Below are positions 8,256 to 18,300 of a stretch of DNA of 64,000 nucleotides, in pieces (the first letter of the stretch is position 1; each line of letters starts with the position of its first letter). The notes beneath the pieces are model-generated. The model searched no databases. It had not been told where the DNA came from and saw only the letters and a list, made by a program, of their open reading frames with translations. A program made the translations under genes and the position numbers. Origin of the DNA: Haloactinomyces albus (GTDB lineage: Bacteria; Actinomycetota; Actinomycetes; Mycobacteriales; Pseudonocardiaceae); assembly GCF_031458135.1 (NCBI RefSeq), contig NZ_JAVDXW010000001.1:3658001-3722000 (forward strand), in the 5' to 3' direction.

Positions 8256-8573
8256 GTGGCCCTTCCCCAGCTGACCGAGGAGCAGCGGGCAGCGGCACTG
8301 GAAAAGGCGGCTGCCGCCCGTCGCGCCCGAGCTGAGCTCAAGGAGCGCCTCAAGCGCGGTGGGACCAGCCTGGCCGAGGTTCTGGACAGTGCCGACAACG
8401 ACGAGACCCTCGGCAAGATGAAGGTCTCCGCGCTGCTCGAGGCTCTTCCCGGCGTGGGCAAAGTCCGCGCTCAACAGATCATGGAGCGGCTGGAGATCGC
8501 CAACAGCCGTCGGCTACGCGGACTGGGCGAGCGCCAGCGCAAGGCGCTGCTCGCCGAGTTCAACGGCGCGTGA
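8256..8573 (+). CDS. mihF: actinobacterial integration host factor (mIHF/sIHF)
   Basis: Nucleoid-associated DNA-binding protein of actinobacteria, unrelated to proteobacterial IHF. It has the canonical LPQLTEEQRAAALEKAA N-terminus, then a helix-two-turn-helix with LLEALPGVGKVRAQQIMERL. The GTG at 8256 is chosen over the ATG at 8253: GGAGG at 8246-8250 then has a normal 5-nt spacing, and homologues start with M-A-L-P-Q. It yields 105 aa. The stop overlaps the gmk start (GTGA). Confidence 0.96.
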   Translation: MALPQLTEEQRAAALEKAAAARRARAELKERLKRGGTSLAEVLDSADNDETLGKMKVSALLEALPGVGKVRAQQIMERLEIANSRRLRGLGERQRKALLAEFNGA

Positions 8574-9175
8574 TCGACGTAGGTACCGGCGTGGAGTCGG
8601 GGTCCGCCCGCACGGGCAGGCCCCGACTCACCGTCGTTTCCGGGCCTTCCGGGGTCGGCAAATCGAGCGTGATCGACGAATTGCGCAGTCAGGCCCCGGA
8701 CGTCTACTTCAGCGTGTCGATGACGACCCGGCCTCCCCGCACGGGTGAGGTGAACGGTGTGCACTACCACTTCGTCGACCTCGGTGAGTTCCGGCGCATG
8801 GTCGATGACGGGGAGATGCTGGAGTACGCCCAGTATGCGGGCAACTACTACGGCACCCCCCGGATGCCGGTCGAGCGGGCGCTGGCCGCGGGCCGCTCCG
8901 CCGTACTGGAGATCGAACTGCAGGGCGCGCGCCAGGTCCGTGAGAGCATGCCGGAGGCACAACTCGTCATGCTGCTCCCGCCGTCCTGGGAAGACCTGGT
9001 GGAGCGGTTGACCGGGCGCCGTACCGAGGACTCGGAGCTCGTCCGGCAGCGGCTGGACACGGCACAGCGGGAACTCGCCGCTCAAACCGAGTTCGACGCG
9101 ACCGTGGTCAACGCCGATGTGCGATCGGCGGCCGACGAGTTGGTACGATTGGTGACCGGTCACGGTTCGAAGTAG
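8570..9175 (+). CDS. gmk: guanylate kinase
   Basis: Phosphorylates GMP to GDP with ATP. The 201-aa protein carries the P-loop SGPSGVGKSSV near residue 25, the GMP-binding segment SVSMTTRPPRTGEVNGVHYHF, and the lid VERLTGRRTEDSELVRQRL. GTG start overlapping the mihF stop. The C-terminus is typical length. Confidence 0.97.
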   Translation: MIDVGTGVESGSARTGRPRLTVVSGPSGVGKSSVIDELRSQAPDVYFSVSMTTRPPRTGEVNGVHYHFVDLGEFRRMVDDGEMLEYAQYAGNYYGTPRMPVERALAAGRSAVLEIELQGARQVRESMPEAQLVMLLPPSWEDLVERLTGRRTEDSELVRQRLDTAQRELAAQTEFDATVVNADVRSAADELVRLVTGHGSK

Positions 9176-9198
9176 GTGCCCCCATGGCGGAATCCGGA

Positions 9199-9228
9199 CT
9201 GCCGGAAACTCGGCTGTCGGAAACTCGG
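9199..9228. repeat. 15-bp tandem repeat, two copies, in the rpoZ leader
   Basis: CTGCCGGAAACTCGG (9199-9213) is followed directly by CTGTCGGAAACTCGG (9214-9228), differing at one base, with a degenerate partial copy on each side. It lies in the 240-bp gmk-rpoZ spacer, which otherwise holds no gene. A binding-site function is possible; chance duplication is equally possible. Confidence 0.4.
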
Positions 9229-9415
9229 CGTTCCGCGCTGGTCGTTCCTACTGCGAGTCGTTCCCGCACAGAAGGTGTGACCCGGTGACCCGGTCGTTGC
9301 ACACTGCCCGTACCGGATCGCCGAACGAGCTGCCGGTGCGGTCCGGACGGGTTCCAAAGTGCCGACATCGTTACCGACGTCCCATCGCAACCACCCGAGA
9401 GCAGGAGCCACGCAC

Positions 9416-9724
9416 GTGAGCACGCCCAACGCTCTGGCTGCGTTCACCGGCAGCCAACCGACGAACGCTCAGCCGCGCAGCACCCCGGAGGGCATCACGA
9501 ACCCTCCGATCGACGACCTGCTGGAGCAGGTCAGCTCGAAGTACGCACTGGCGATCTACTCCGCCAAGCGTGCGCGGCAGATCCAGGACTACTACGCGCA
9601 GCTCGGTGAGGGCTTGCTGGAGTACGTGGGTCCACTGGTCGAGCCGGGCCCGCGCGAGAAGCCACTGTCGATCGCGCTGCGTGAGATCCACGCAGGCGTG
9701 CTTCAGCACACCGAGGGCGAATGA
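9416..9724 (+). CDS. rpoZ: DNA-directed RNA polymerase omega subunit
   Basis: Small RNA polymerase subunit aiding beta' folding and assembly. 102 aa from GTG 9416, preceded by an AGGAG motif. The actinobacterial form reads [20 protein letters not shown], then [15 protein letters not shown] and [13 protein letters not shown]. The stop overlaps the coaBC ATG by 4 nt. Confidence 0.96.
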   Translation: MSTPNALAAFTGSQPTNAQPRSTPEGITNPPIDDLLEQVSSKYALAIYSAKRARQIQDYYAQLGEGLLEYVGPLVEPGPREKPLSIALREIHAGVLQHTEGE

Positions 9725-10992
9725 GTCAGGAATCCTCCGAGGACCGCCCGCCGCGGGTGGTCCTCGGGGTCAGTGGTGGCATCGCCGCGTACAAGGCGTG
9801 TGATGTGCTGCGGAGGCTGACCGAATCCGGTCATGAGGTGCGGGTGGCACCGACCGAGGCCGCGCTGCGTTTCGTCGGCGCGGCCACCTTCGAGGCGCTG
9901 TCCGGTCAACCGGTGGCCACCGGGGTCTTCACCGACGTCGAGGACGTGCCACACGTGCGCCTCGGCCAGGAGGCCGACCTGGTCGTCGTGGTTCCCACCA
10001 CCGCGGATCTGTTGGGCCGTGCTGCCCACGGCCTCGCCGATGACCTGCTGACCTCCACCCTGCTCACCGCGCGCTGCCCGGTGCTGATGGTGCCCGCGAT
10101 GCACACGGAGATGTGGGAGCACGCGGCGACGCAGGACAACATCGCGCTGCTCAGGCGCCGTGGGGTGGTCGTCGCCGAGCCCGCAAGCGGGCGCCTGACG
10201 GGGGCCGATACCGGTAAGGGACGCTTGCCGGATCCCGCGGAGATCGTCGATCTCGCGCGGCTGCTGCTGACCAAGCGCGCCGCGCTGCCTCGCGATCTCG
10301 AAGGTCGCCGGGTGGTGATCTCGGCTGGTGGCACCCGGGAGCCGATGGATCCGGTGCGCTATCTGGGTAACCGTTCTTCGGGGCGCCAGGGATATGCCCT
10401 GGCACGCGTGGCCGCCCATCGTGGTGCGCACGTCACACTGGTCTCGGCCAACACCGCCGACCTCGTGGAACCCTCCGGGGTGCGGATGGTGCGCGTCGGT
10501 ACGGCCGAGCAGATGCGGGCGTCGATGCTGACCGAGTCGGACGGGGCCGACGTGGTGGTGATGGCCGCTGCCGTGGCCGATTTCCGCCCGGTGGACAGGA
10601 CCGGACACAAGATCAAGAAGACCGACCGGGATCCCGGAGCCCTCGAACTGACCCGCAATCCCGACATCCTCGCCGAGCTCGTCGAGGCGCGGGAGGCGGG
10701 CCGCCTGAGTGCGGAGGTCATCGCCGGTTTCGCCGCGGAGACGGGCGACCCCGACACGACCGTGCTGGAGCACGGTCGCACGAAACTGACGCGCAAGCGG
10801 TGCGATCTGCTGGTGGTCAATGCCGTGGGCGACGGCCGGGCTTTCGAGGTCGAGGACAACGACGGGTGGCTGCTGGCCGCCGACGGTGCCGAGTACCCGA
10901 TCCTGCACGGCGCGAAATCACACCTGGCTTCCATACTGTGGGATGCCGTGTCCGAACAGTTCGCGCGTCATGAGAAACCGTCCGTAAGCTGA
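9721..10992 (+). CDS. coaBC: bifunctional phosphopantothenoylcysteine decarboxylase / phosphopantothenate-cysteine ligase
   Basis: Catalyses two consecutive steps of CoA synthesis. The N-terminal CoaC flavoprotein domain shows [34 protein letters not shown] and the active-site-lid region. The C-terminal CoaB domain begins near residue 200 ([30 protein letters not shown]) and includes AAAVADFRP and KIKKTDRDP. 423 aa, full length. Together with downstream priA and fmt it follows the usual actinobacterial order. Confidence 0.97.
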   Translation: MSQESSEDRPPRVVLGVSGGIAAYKACDVLRRLTESGHEVRVAPTEAALRFVGAATFEALSGQPVATGVFTDVEDVPHVRLGQEADLVVVVPTTADLLGRAAHGLADDLLTSTLLTARCPVLMVPAMHTEMWEHAATQDNIALLRRRGVVVAEPASGRLTGADTGKGRLPDPAEIVDLARLLLTKRAALPRDLEGRRVVISAGGTREPMDPVRYLGNRSSGRQGYALARVAAHRGAHVTLVSANTADLVEPSGVRMVRVGTAEQMRASMLTESDGADVVVMAAAVADFRPVDRTGHKIKKTDRDPGALELTRNPDILAELVEAREAGRLSAEVIAGFAAETGDPDTTVLEHGRTKLTRKRCDLLVVNAVGDGRAFEVEDNDGWLLAADGAEYPILHGAKSHLASILWDAVSEQFARHEKPSVS

Positions 10993-11095
10993 GTTCCCAG
11001 GGCCTCCGGTGTGGCCAGGGCTGTGTACATGGGCCGGGTCCGGAATGGATGAGGGTCTGCGGCGAACGGAGTCGGTGAGCGTAGTGGCCAATGCG

Positions 11096-12319
11096 ATGAG
11101 TCGGCACTCGGCGGGGACCGGTCGAGTCGATCGTCGGCTGTTCACGAGTGAGTCGGTGACCGAGGGTCACCCGGACAAGATGGCGGACTCGATCAGTGAT
11201 GCGCTTCTGGACGCGATGCTGGCGCAGGACCCGCGCAGCCGCGTGGCCATGGAGACCATGATCACCACTGGTCAGGTGCACCTTGCCGGTGAGGTCACCA
11301 CCGAGGCCGACGTGGACCTCCCGACCATCGTGCGGGACAAGGTTCTGGAGATCGGCTACGACAACTCGGCCAAGGGCTTCGACGGCAACACCTGCGGCAT
11401 CAACATCTCCATCGACCAGCAGTCCCCCGACATCGGCCAGGGTGTGGACACCGCCCACGAGTCCCGTGTCGAGGGCGCCATCGACGAGATTGCCAGCCAG
11501 GGCGCCGGTGACCAGGGCCTGATGTTCGGCTACGCCACCAACGAGACCGACGAGCTCATGCCGCTGCCGATCGCGCTGGCCCACCGCATGTCGCGGCGGC
11601 TGACCCGGGTGCGCAACGACGGCACGGTGCCGTACCTGCGCGCCGACGGCAAGACGCAGGTCACCGTCGAGTACGCCGGTGACCAGCCGGTGCGGCTGGA
11701 CACCGCGGTGCTGTCCACCCAGCACGCCGAGGACGTCGACCTCGACAAGACGCTGACCAACGACATCCGCGAGAAGGTCATCAACCCCGAGATCGAGCGG
11801 GTCAACCTGGACACCGCCGATCTGCGTCTGTTGGTGAACCCGACCGGCCGGTTCGTCACCGGTGGTCCGATGGGTGACTGCGGTCTGACCGGCCGGAAGA
11901 TCATCGTCGACACCTACGGCGGCATGGCCCGCCACGGTGGCGGTGCCTTCTCCGGGAAGGACCCGTCGAAGGTGGACCGCTCGGCGGCGTATGCCACGCG
12001 CTGGGTGGCCAAGAACGTGGTCGCGGCGGGGCTGGCCAGCCGGGTGGAGGTCCAGACCGCCTTCGCGATCGGCAAGGCCGCTCCGGTGGGTCTGTTCGTG
12101 GAGACCTTCGGCACCGAGAACGTGGATCCGGACAAGATCCAGGCTGCGATCAACGAGGTCTTCGACCTGCGTCCGGCGGCGATCATCCGGGACCTGGACC
12201 TGCTGCACCCGATCTACGCGCCGACGGCGGCCTACGGTCACTTCGGTCGCACCGACGTGGACCTGCCCTGGGAGCGCACCAACCGCGTCGAAGCCCTTCA
12301 GGCGGTTGCTCGTCCCTGA
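11096..12319 (+). CDS. metK: S-adenosylmethionine synthetase
   Basis: Makes SAM from methionine and ATP. Signature motifs are [39 protein letters not shown] and [20 protein letters not shown], which cover ATP, Mg and K binding. ATG 11096 gives 407 aa with a short, family-like N-terminus. In-frame GTGs at 11075 and 11084 are alternatives because no Shine-Dalgarno is decisive. A dyad element follows the stop, between this gene and convergent trmL. Confidence 0.96.
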   Translation: MSRHSAGTGRVDRRLFTSESVTEGHPDKMADSISDALLDAMLAQDPRSRVAMETMITTGQVHLAGEVTTEADVDLPTIVRDKVLEIGYDNSAKGFDGNTCGINISIDQQSPDIGQGVDTAHESRVEGAIDEIASQGAGDQGLMFGYATNETDELMPLPIALAHRMSRRLTRVRNDGTVPYLRADGKTQVTVEYAGDQPVRLDTAVLSTQHAEDVDLDKTLTNDIREKVINPEIERVNLDTADLRLLVNPTGRFVTGGPMGDCGLTGRKIIVDTYGGMARHGGGAFSGKDPSKVDRSAAYATRWVAKNVVAAGLASRVEVQTAFAIGKAAPVGLFVETFGTENVDPDKIQAAINEVFDLRPAAIIRDLDLLHPIYAPTAAYGHFGRTDVDLPWERTNRVEALQAVARP

Positions 12320-12345
12320 GCACCGTTCTCCGCTGCGGAGCCGTT

Positions 12346-12372
12346 GACCAATTTCGCGAGAAATTGACCGGA
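12346..12372. terminator. dyad repeat, core CAATTTCGCGAGAAATTG (copy 2), between convergent metK and trmL
   Basis: GACCAATTTC-GCGA-GAAATTGACC lies between the 3' ends of metK (+) and trmL (-). The 18-bp core is identical to the one at 2287-2304. Its position between convergent stops favours a bidirectional terminator, although the hairpin has no strong U-tract on either side. Confidence 0.6.
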
Positions 12373-12386
12373 CCAGGCCGGGGACG

Positions 12387-12887
12387 TTACTCGGCGTGAT
12401 CGGGCATGGCAAAGTCCTGCCGACGCCATGCCTCGTAGACGGCGACGGCCGCCGAGTTCGCCAGGTTCATCGACCGGATCCCCGGGATCATGGGGATGCG
12501 GACCCGATCGGTGATCCGCTCGGAGTGCAGCACCTCCTCCGGAAGCCCGGTCGATTCGCGGCCGAACAGCAGCACATCACCGGGCCGGTAATCGATCGTC
12601 TCGTAGGACCGCTGTGCCGAGGCGGTGAACGCGATCACCCGTTGTGGCCGCAGGTGTTGCCACGCCGCTTCGAGATCGGTGTGCACGTGCAGGACGGCCT
12701 TGTCGTGGTAGTCCAGCCCGGCGCGTCGCAGCTGGGCGTCGTCGACGGAGAAGCCCAGCGGTTCGATGAGGTGCAGTGCACAGCCGGCTCCCGCGACCAT
12801 TCGGATCGCGTTGCCCGCATTACCCGGGATCTCGGGGTGGTGGAAGACGACGTGGAACACCCGTGCTGCCTTTCGCGTCGTCGGCAC
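12387..12887 (-). CDS. trmL: tRNA (cytidine/uridine-34 2'-O)-methyltransferase, SPOUT class
   Basis: Methylates the wobble ribose of certain tRNA-Leu. 166 aa with the SPOUT trefoil-knot signatures VVFHHPEIPGNAGNAIRM (motif 1), LLFGRESTGLPEEVL (motif 2) and IPMIPGIRSMNLANSAAVAV (motif 3). Homologues begin close to VFHVVFHHP, so an internal GTG about 30 nt in could also be the start. Single gene, convergent with metK. Confidence 0.93.
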   Translation of the reverse strand: MPTTRKAARVFHVVFHHPEIPGNAGNAIRMVAGAGCALHLIEPLGFSVDDAQLRRAGLDYHDKAVLHVHTDLEAAWQHLRPQRVIAFTASAQRSYETIDYRPGDVLLFGRESTGLPEEVLHSERITDRVRIPMIPGIRSMNLANSAAVAVYEAWRRQDFAMPDHAE

Positions 12888-13020
12888 CGAAACCGCCCTG
12901 CCGTGCGCGCGTCATCGTAACGAGCCCGCTGCGGGGCGCGTACCGCGCCCCGCATGATCGAGTGCCCTACGCACCGGCTGGTGACCTACGGTCTCCTCGG
13001 TTTCTGGTAAACAGGTGCGT

Positions 13021-15075
13021 ATGGCAGCTGCGGGTTCCCAGCGCGGGAAAGCGCGGGGGACACCCCGGAAGCGCTCTCAGCGCGAGGAAGAGCGGGTGGC
13101 TGCGCCGTCCCTGCCGGTCGCGCGTGTCGCCGTCGATGTCTCGCCCCCGCATCTGGATCGTCTCTTCGACTACCTCATCTCCGAACGCCTCGACGCCGAC
13201 GCCGTACCCGGCTGCCGTGTCCGGGTGCGTTTCAACCGTCAGCTGCTCGACGGCTTCCTGGTGGAACGTGTCGCCGAATCCGACTTTCCCGGCAGGCTGT
13301 CCTGGCTGGAGCGGGTGGTTTCCGCCGAACCGGTGCTCTCCGGTGATCTGCTGACTCTCGCCCGATCCGTGGCAGGCCGGTACGGGGGGACGCTCAGCGA
13401 CGTGCTGCGGCTGGCGATACCGCCGCGGCACGCACGGGTGGAGCAGGAATCTCCGTGGGAGCGGGCAGCCTCCCCGCAACGCCCTCCCACCGGCGGCTGG
13501 TCGCGGTATCAGCACGGGACCTCGTTCCTGGATGCCGTGTCCGAGGGAAAGCCGGCTCGGGCGGTGTGGCAGGCATTGCCGGGCGAGCTGTGGCCGGAGC
13601 GACTGGCCGAGGCAGCCGCCACGGCTGCTGCCTCGGGACGCTCCGCGGTGATCGTCGTGCCGGATCACCGGGATGTGCGCCGGCTGGAAGCGGCCTGCGC
13701 CCACCTGGTCGGACGGCGTGGCGTGGTGGCGTTGACCTCCGAGTCGGGTCCTGCCGAGCGGTACCGCCGCTGGCTTGCGGTGCTGCGTGGCGCGGTGCGG
13801 ATCGTGGTCGGGACCCGTGCGGCCATGTTCGCGCCGGTGCACGAACTGGGACTGGCCGTGGTGTGGGACGACGGGGACGAGTTGCACGCCTATCCGCAGG
13901 CGCCGTATCCGCACGCCCGGGACGTGCTGACCCATCGCGCGCATGCCGCGGGGGCGGCTCTGGTGATCGGTGGGTTCGCCCGGACGGCCGAAGCGGCACT
14001 GCTGGTCGAATCGGGGTGGGCCCGTGAAATCGTGGCTCGCCGCGACGACGTGCGGGATGCTGCTCCTCGCGTCACCGCGATCGGCGAGGACGACAAGCAG
14101 ATCGCGCGGGATCCGGCCGCGCGGGCGGCCCGGCTGCCGTCGGTGGCCTTCGAGGCGGCACGTGCCGCTCTGCGCTCGGACGCTCCCGTTCTCGTGCAGG
14201 TTCCGCGGCGTGGTTACGTCCCCGCGCTCGCGTGTGCGCGGTGCCGTGAACGCGCGCGGTGCCGCCGGTGCGCGGGGCCGCTCGCATTGCCGGGAGGCAC
14301 CGAGCAGGGCGCTCCGAAACCGGCCGCGTGCCGATGGTGCGGTGCGACGGAGGCGGCCTTTCGGTGCGACTCGTGCGGGGACCGGCGATTGCGGGCCGTG
14401 GTGGTCGGAGCCGGACGAACCGCCGAGGAACTGGGACGGGCCTTCAGCGGCGTGACCGTGCGCACCTCGGGTGGTGGGGACGTGCTCACCTCGGTTCCCG
14501 CTAAGGCCGCCCTGGTCGTGTCGACGCCGGGTGCCGAACCGGTCGCCGAGGGCGGCTACGGTGCCGCACTCCTGCTGGATGGCCGGGCTCTGCTGGCCAG
14601 GCCCGATCTGCGCTCCTCCGAACAGGCACTGCGCCTGTGGTTCGCCGCGGCGGCGATGGTGCGTTCCGCCCGCGACGGAGGGCGTGTCGTGGTCATGGCC
14701 GACTCCACGCTGCAGCCTGTGCAGGCACTGGTGCGGTGGGATCCGTCCTGGTACGCGGCGCTGGAGTTGGCAGATCGCGAGGAACTGGGCTTTCCTCCCG
14801 CGAAGCGGGTCGCCTCGGTGGACGGATCCCCGGAGGCCGTGGCGGACATGCTGGATTCGGTGGAACTTCCGGACAGCGGGGAGATCCTGGGGCCGGTGCC
14901 GATGGGCGAGATCGACGAAGATGGCCGGTCCGACCGTGAACGCGTCCTGCTGCGGGTCCCGCGCCGGGACGGACGGTCGCTGGCCGATTGCCTGCATTCC
15001 GCCCAGGCCGTGCGTGCTGCCCGGAAAGGCACCGAGCCGGTGCGCGTTCAACTCGATCCTCTGGAACTCCTCTGA
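13021..15075 (+). CDS. priA: primosomal protein N' (PriA), actinobacterial form lacking helicase motifs
   Basis: Replication-restart protein, 684 aa from ATG 13021 (GTG 13015 also possible). The 3'-DNA-binding domain is present (VAVDVSPPHLDRLFDYLI, YGGTLSDVLRLAIPPRHARV). The paired Cys zinc-binding region is visible as CARCRERARCRRC and CRWCGATEAAFRCDSCG. The region where a Walker A motif should lie reads TAAASGRSAVIVVPDHRD, without GxGKT, and no DEAH box is seen. This is the known degenerate condition of actinobacterial PriA. Enzymatic helicase activity is therefore not expected. Confidence 0.93.
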   Translation: MAAAGSQRGKARGTPRKRSQREEERVAAPSLPVARVAVDVSPPHLDRLFDYLISERLDADAVPGCRVRVRFNRQLLDGFLVERVAESDFPGRLSWLERVVSAEPVLSGDLLTLARSVAGRYGGTLSDVLRLAIPPRHARVEQESPWERAASPQRPPTGGWSRYQHGTSFLDAVSEGKPARAVWQALPGELWPERLAEAAATAAASGRSAVIVVPDHRDVRRLEAACAHLVGRRGVVALTSESGPAERYRRWLAVLRGAVRIVVGTRAAMFAPVHELGLAVVWDDGDELHAYPQAPYPHARDVLTHRAHAAGAALVIGGFARTAEAALLVESGWAREIVARRDDVRDAAPRVTAIGEDDKQIARDPAARAARLPSVAFEAARAALRSDAPVLVQVPRRGYVPALACARCRERARCRRCAGPLALPGGTEQGAPKPAACRWCGATEAAFRCDSCGDRRLRAVVVGAGRTAEELGRAFSGVTVRTSGGGDVLTSVPAKAALVVSTPGAEPVAEGGYGAALLLDGRALLARPDLRSSEQALRLWFAAAAMVRSARDGGRVVVMADSTLQPVQALVRWDPSWYAALELADREELGFPPAKRVASVDGSPEAVADMLDSVELPDSGEILGPVPMGEIDEDGRSDRERVLLRVPRRDGRSLADCLHSAQAVRAARKGTEPVRVQLDPLELL

Positions 15076-15186
15076 TCGGTGACTTCACCCTCCGGAGTGG
15101 TCCGGTTTCGGATGAAACTTTCGACCCCGGCCCCGGGGTGTGCAGTTCTGCCGGCAACTGCCACAGCCCTGCTCGCCGGACAGGCT

Positions 15187-16287
15187 CTAGTACGGATGGG
15201 CACGTTCCGCGGCCGATTCGACGATGCTTGCCTCCGTGCCGTCCGGGAAGGAAATGCGCTCGGGGTTCCCGTCCGAGGTGTAGCGGCTTTCCGGATTCGC
15301 CGCGAGTTTGTCCAGCCAGGACGTCGACCCGAATTTCGCTCCCTTGCCGGAATCGCCCTGGGATCGGATACGCGGCACGTTGAGCGGGTCGAACTCCTGC
15401 GAGAACGGCGACGGTGCCGGGGACGCGCCCACCAGTAGGACCGCCTCATGCCGGTATTGCACTCCCTCGAAATTGCCGGACCGGGCGAGTTCCTCGTTGT
15501 CGGGAGAGATTCCGTGCGGCAGGGCCAGGGTGCGAACCCGAGCATCGGGGACGGCGGAGGTGATCTCCTGCTGCATGGTCACGAGCTGGCGTTGCACCTC
15601 CCGCGCCGACACCTGGCTGAGCGTGGGGTGCTCCTTGGTGTGGTTGCCGATTTCGAAGCCGTGCTCGTGCAGCCAGCGCAGAGTGCGTTGGTTGTCCTGC
15701 TTCCCGAATACCGGCTCGGTGACGTAGAACGAAGCGACCGGGCGGAAATCCGGATGGCGGGCGGCAACGTCGAGCAGGATGCGTACCGCGGTGCCTTGCG
15801 CCGGTTCACCGTTGGCGTTGAGGGAGAACTGCGTGACCGAGGAGTCGTCGAACGTCAGCACCACGGGATGGGTGCCTGCCGGAATGTCCATGTTTCCGGT
15901 GGCGTACTCGGTGGTGGTGACGGGAACGTAGTTCTCCCGAGCGAGCCGTTCCAGCTCCGCGCGGAAGTCCTGCGGAGTTCGGTCGTACACGCTGGTGGGG
16001 GTTTCGGTGATCCGGTGATACATCAGCACCGGAACCTGACCCAGTTCGTTCGCCGACACGGAAGCGGGCGGAGGTGGTTGTGGGGTGGTGGTGGCCGAGG
16101 AGGCCGCGGGCTGCGGACGGCCCTGAGCCCGATCCGGGGCGGGGTCGCTGGGAGCGGCACAACCACCGGCCAGAGTCAGGCCGGTCACCGCCGCGAGCGT
16201 GAGGAACCGGACGGCCCTGTTGCGCCCATCCGGGGAGGAGTGAGCGAGTCGTCCGCGAGTATCACTAATTGAGAGCATGGATTTCAC
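15187..16287 (-). CDS. polysaccharide deacetylase (NodB-like), putative lipoprotein
   Basis: Predicted exported carbohydrate esterase family 4 protein, 366 aa. An N-terminal hydrophobic segment RFLTLAAVTGLTLAGGC ends in a Cys that could be lipidated, though the lipobox is imperfect. A Pro/Ala/Thr-rich linker follows. The NodB domain shows VPVLMYHRI, LTFDDSSVTQF (metal Asp), IGNHTKEHPTLS (HxxxH) and TLALPHGISP. Likely acts on peptidoglycan or another cell-wall glycan outside the membrane. Divergent from the glycosidase-like gene, with which it may share a cell-wall role. Confidence 0.88.
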   Translation of the reverse strand: MKSMLSISDTRGRLAHSSPDGRNRAVRFLTLAAVTGLTLAGGCAAPSDPAPDRAQGRPQPAASSATTTPQPPPPASVSANELGQVPVLMYHRITETPTSVYDRTPQDFRAELERLARENYVPVTTTEYATGNMDIPAGTHPVVLTFDDSSVTQFSLNANGEPAQGTAVRILLDVAARHPDFRPVASFYVTEPVFGKQDNQRTLRWLHEHGFEIGNHTKEHPTLSQVSAREVQRQLVTMQQEITSAVPDARVRTLALPHGISPDNEELARSGNFEGVQYRHEAVLLVGASPAPSPFSQEFDPLNVPRIRSQGDSGKGAKFGSTSWLDKLAANPESRYTSDGNPERISFPDGTEASIVESAAERAHPY

Positions 16288-16490
16288 ACTCCAGGGAATG
16301 TAGAACCGGTTTTGGTTACTCCAAGTCGGTCATTGCTGTCATCGGTGATCCCCTGTCAGCGTGAGTAAGCAACGTTGTATGCGGGACGTCGATATGCCGC
16401 CGTGGGATACGGGATGTGCCGCCATGGAACTCAGGGTGGCAGCGCGCGGCGATTTCGGCCACTGTGGTCACGGATTCGAGGAGGCACAGG

Positions 16491-18107
16491 ATGGTTGATT
16501 CGACGCCGGACACGAGCGAGCACGAGGCCGACGCAACACGTCGAACGCCGCTGTCACGGATCAGGATCGCGCTGGTCACCGCTGCTCTCGTGCTTGTGGT
16601 GGCAGGCATTTGGCTGCTGCACCTGTCGTCCAGTTGGGACGTCAGGATCACGGGGCTGCCTGATCATCCTGTCACTCCATCGGCGGTAGCCGACGGTGCC
16701 ATCCAAGTACACGGGGACTCGGCCGCGCATATTCAGGCGCGTGTGGATGGCAAGTCGGTCCCCTCCCGAGCCGGTCGGGGTCACGTCGAAATCCGGCCGG
16801 AGGGTCTTGCCGATGGGAAGCACGAACTGCAGCTTTCGGTGCCCTCGGTGATCCCCGTGCTCGGTGACCGCAGTGTCACCAGACAGTTCACCGTGGATGG
16901 AAAAGCGCCGCAGCTGAAAACCAAGAAATCCCTGAGCAGCGAGGCGTTCGGGGATCCCGTGACGGTCTCCGGCAAAGCCGGGGGAGCTGCGCGAGTCACC
17001 GTTGCGGGTGAAGCCGTGCCGCTGGACGAAGCGGGCAGGTTCAGCACCGAGGTAAAGCAGCCACCTGCCACGATCCCGGTCGTGGCCAGTGACCGCGCGG
17101 GCAACCGGACCGCTGCCGAGGTCACCGTCGAGGTCACTCACCCCGGTATGCGCGCGGTCCACATGACCGGACACGCGTGGACGAGTGCTCAGTTGCGCGA
17201 GCCGGTTCTGCGGATGGCCAGGCAGGGCAAGATCGACACGATCGAACTGGACATCAAGGACGAAAGCGGCGAGATCGCGTACGACTCGCAGGTTCCGCTG
17301 GCGAACAAGATCGGCGCGGACAAGGGCTACTACGACGCCCGCAAGGTCATCGACCGGCTGCACGACATGGGCGTGCGCGTGGTGGGCCGGTTGGTCGCCT
17401 TCAAGGACCCGATCCTCGCCGAGGCCTCCTGGAAGTCCGGACATCGTGAGCGGGTCGTGCAGACCCCCGGCGGCGGTGCCTACAACGGCGGCTACGGGCA
17501 GTACTCCTTCACCAACTTCGCCAATCCCGTGGTCCGCCAGTACAACATCGACATCGCCGCCGAAGCAGCGGCACTGGGCTTCGACGACATTCTGTACGAC
17601 TACGTGCGGCGGCCGGACGGCAACATCGAGAGCATGCGGTTCGCCGACCTGGAGACAACCCCCTCGAAGAGCATCGCGAACTTTCTCAAGCAGACCCGCG
17701 AGCAGGTGCGCGGGCACGGTGCCTACCTCGGCGCCTGTGTCTTCGGCATCACGGTGACCCGCCCGGAATCGGTCGGGCAGAACATTCCCATGATGTCCGA
17801 GCACCTCGACTACGTCGCGCCGATGATCTACCCCTCGCACTGGGGCCCCGGGGAGTACGGGGTCGCCAATCCGAACCAGGAGCCGTACAAGATCGTGAAT
17901 CGGTCCCTGCAGGATTGGCAGAAGGTCGTGCAGGGAACGGGAGCGCAGGTCATCCCGTGGTTGCAGGACTTCAGCCTCGGTGTCGCCTACGGGCCGGAGG
18001 AGGTCACCGCCCAGATCACCGCCACCAGGGATGCCGGGATCGACTCGTTCCTGCTCTGGTCGGCGGCTTGCGAGTACACCGCAGAGGCGCTGAAGCCCCA
18101 ACCCTGA
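16491..18107 (+). CDS. membrane-anchored putative glycoside hydrolase (DUF4015-type TIM barrel)
   Basis: 538 aa from ATG 16491, with GAGGAG about 8 nt upstream. A cytoplasmic start is followed by one membrane segment (IRIALVTAALVLVVAGIWLL). Two Ig-like/bacterial repeat regions follow to about residue 220. The putative glycosyl hydrolase barrel runs from MTGHAWTSAQLREPVLRMAR onward: IELDIKDESGEIAYDSQV, GVRVVGRLVAFKDP, GFDDILYDYVRRPDG and VAPMIYPSHWGPGEYGV. Predicted to act on extracellular polysaccharide; substrate unknown. Confidence 0.82.
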   Translation: MVDSTPDTSEHEADATRRTPLSRIRIALVTAALVLVVAGIWLLHLSSSWDVRITGLPDHPVTPSAVADGAIQVHGDSAAHIQARVDGKSVPSRAGRGHVEIRPEGLADGKHELQLSVPSVIPVLGDRSVTRQFTVDGKAPQLKTKKSLSSEAFGDPVTVSGKAGGAARVTVAGEAVPLDEAGRFSTEVKQPPATIPVVASDRAGNRTAAEVTVEVTHPGMRAVHMTGHAWTSAQLREPVLRMARQGKIDTIELDIKDESGEIAYDSQVPLANKIGADKGYYDARKVIDRLHDMGVRVVGRLVAFKDPILAEASWKSGHRERVVQTPGGGAYNGGYGQYSFTNFANPVVRQYNIDIAAEAAALGFDDILYDYVRRPDGNIESMRFADLETTPSKSIANFLKQTREQVRGHGAYLGACVFGITVTRPESVGQNIPMMSEHLDYVAPMIYPSHWGPGEYGVANPNQEPYKIVNRSLQDWQKVVQGTGAQVIPWLQDFSLGVAYGPEEVTAQITATRDAGIDSFLLWSAACEYTAEALKPQP

Positions 18108-18300
18108 GGATCCACCCGGAATCCGATCCTGGAAATCCAGCCGTGGGGTTCAGCCGTGGTGCACCGGCCCGCTGTGCTGCCGTCCGGAGAGGTGAGCGGA
18201 TACCGCGCTCACCTGCCCACTAAAATGGGTTCGACGTCGACACTTCAGGGAGCTCGCGTGATCGCCCAGCCGGTTCGGCTCTTCGGAAAGGCGCACTGAG

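Noticed and set aside
12967-15051. 694-aa minus-strand frame opposite priA
   Set aside because: Low-complexity His/Arg/Gln-rich translation with no motifs; priA on the plus strand is certain.
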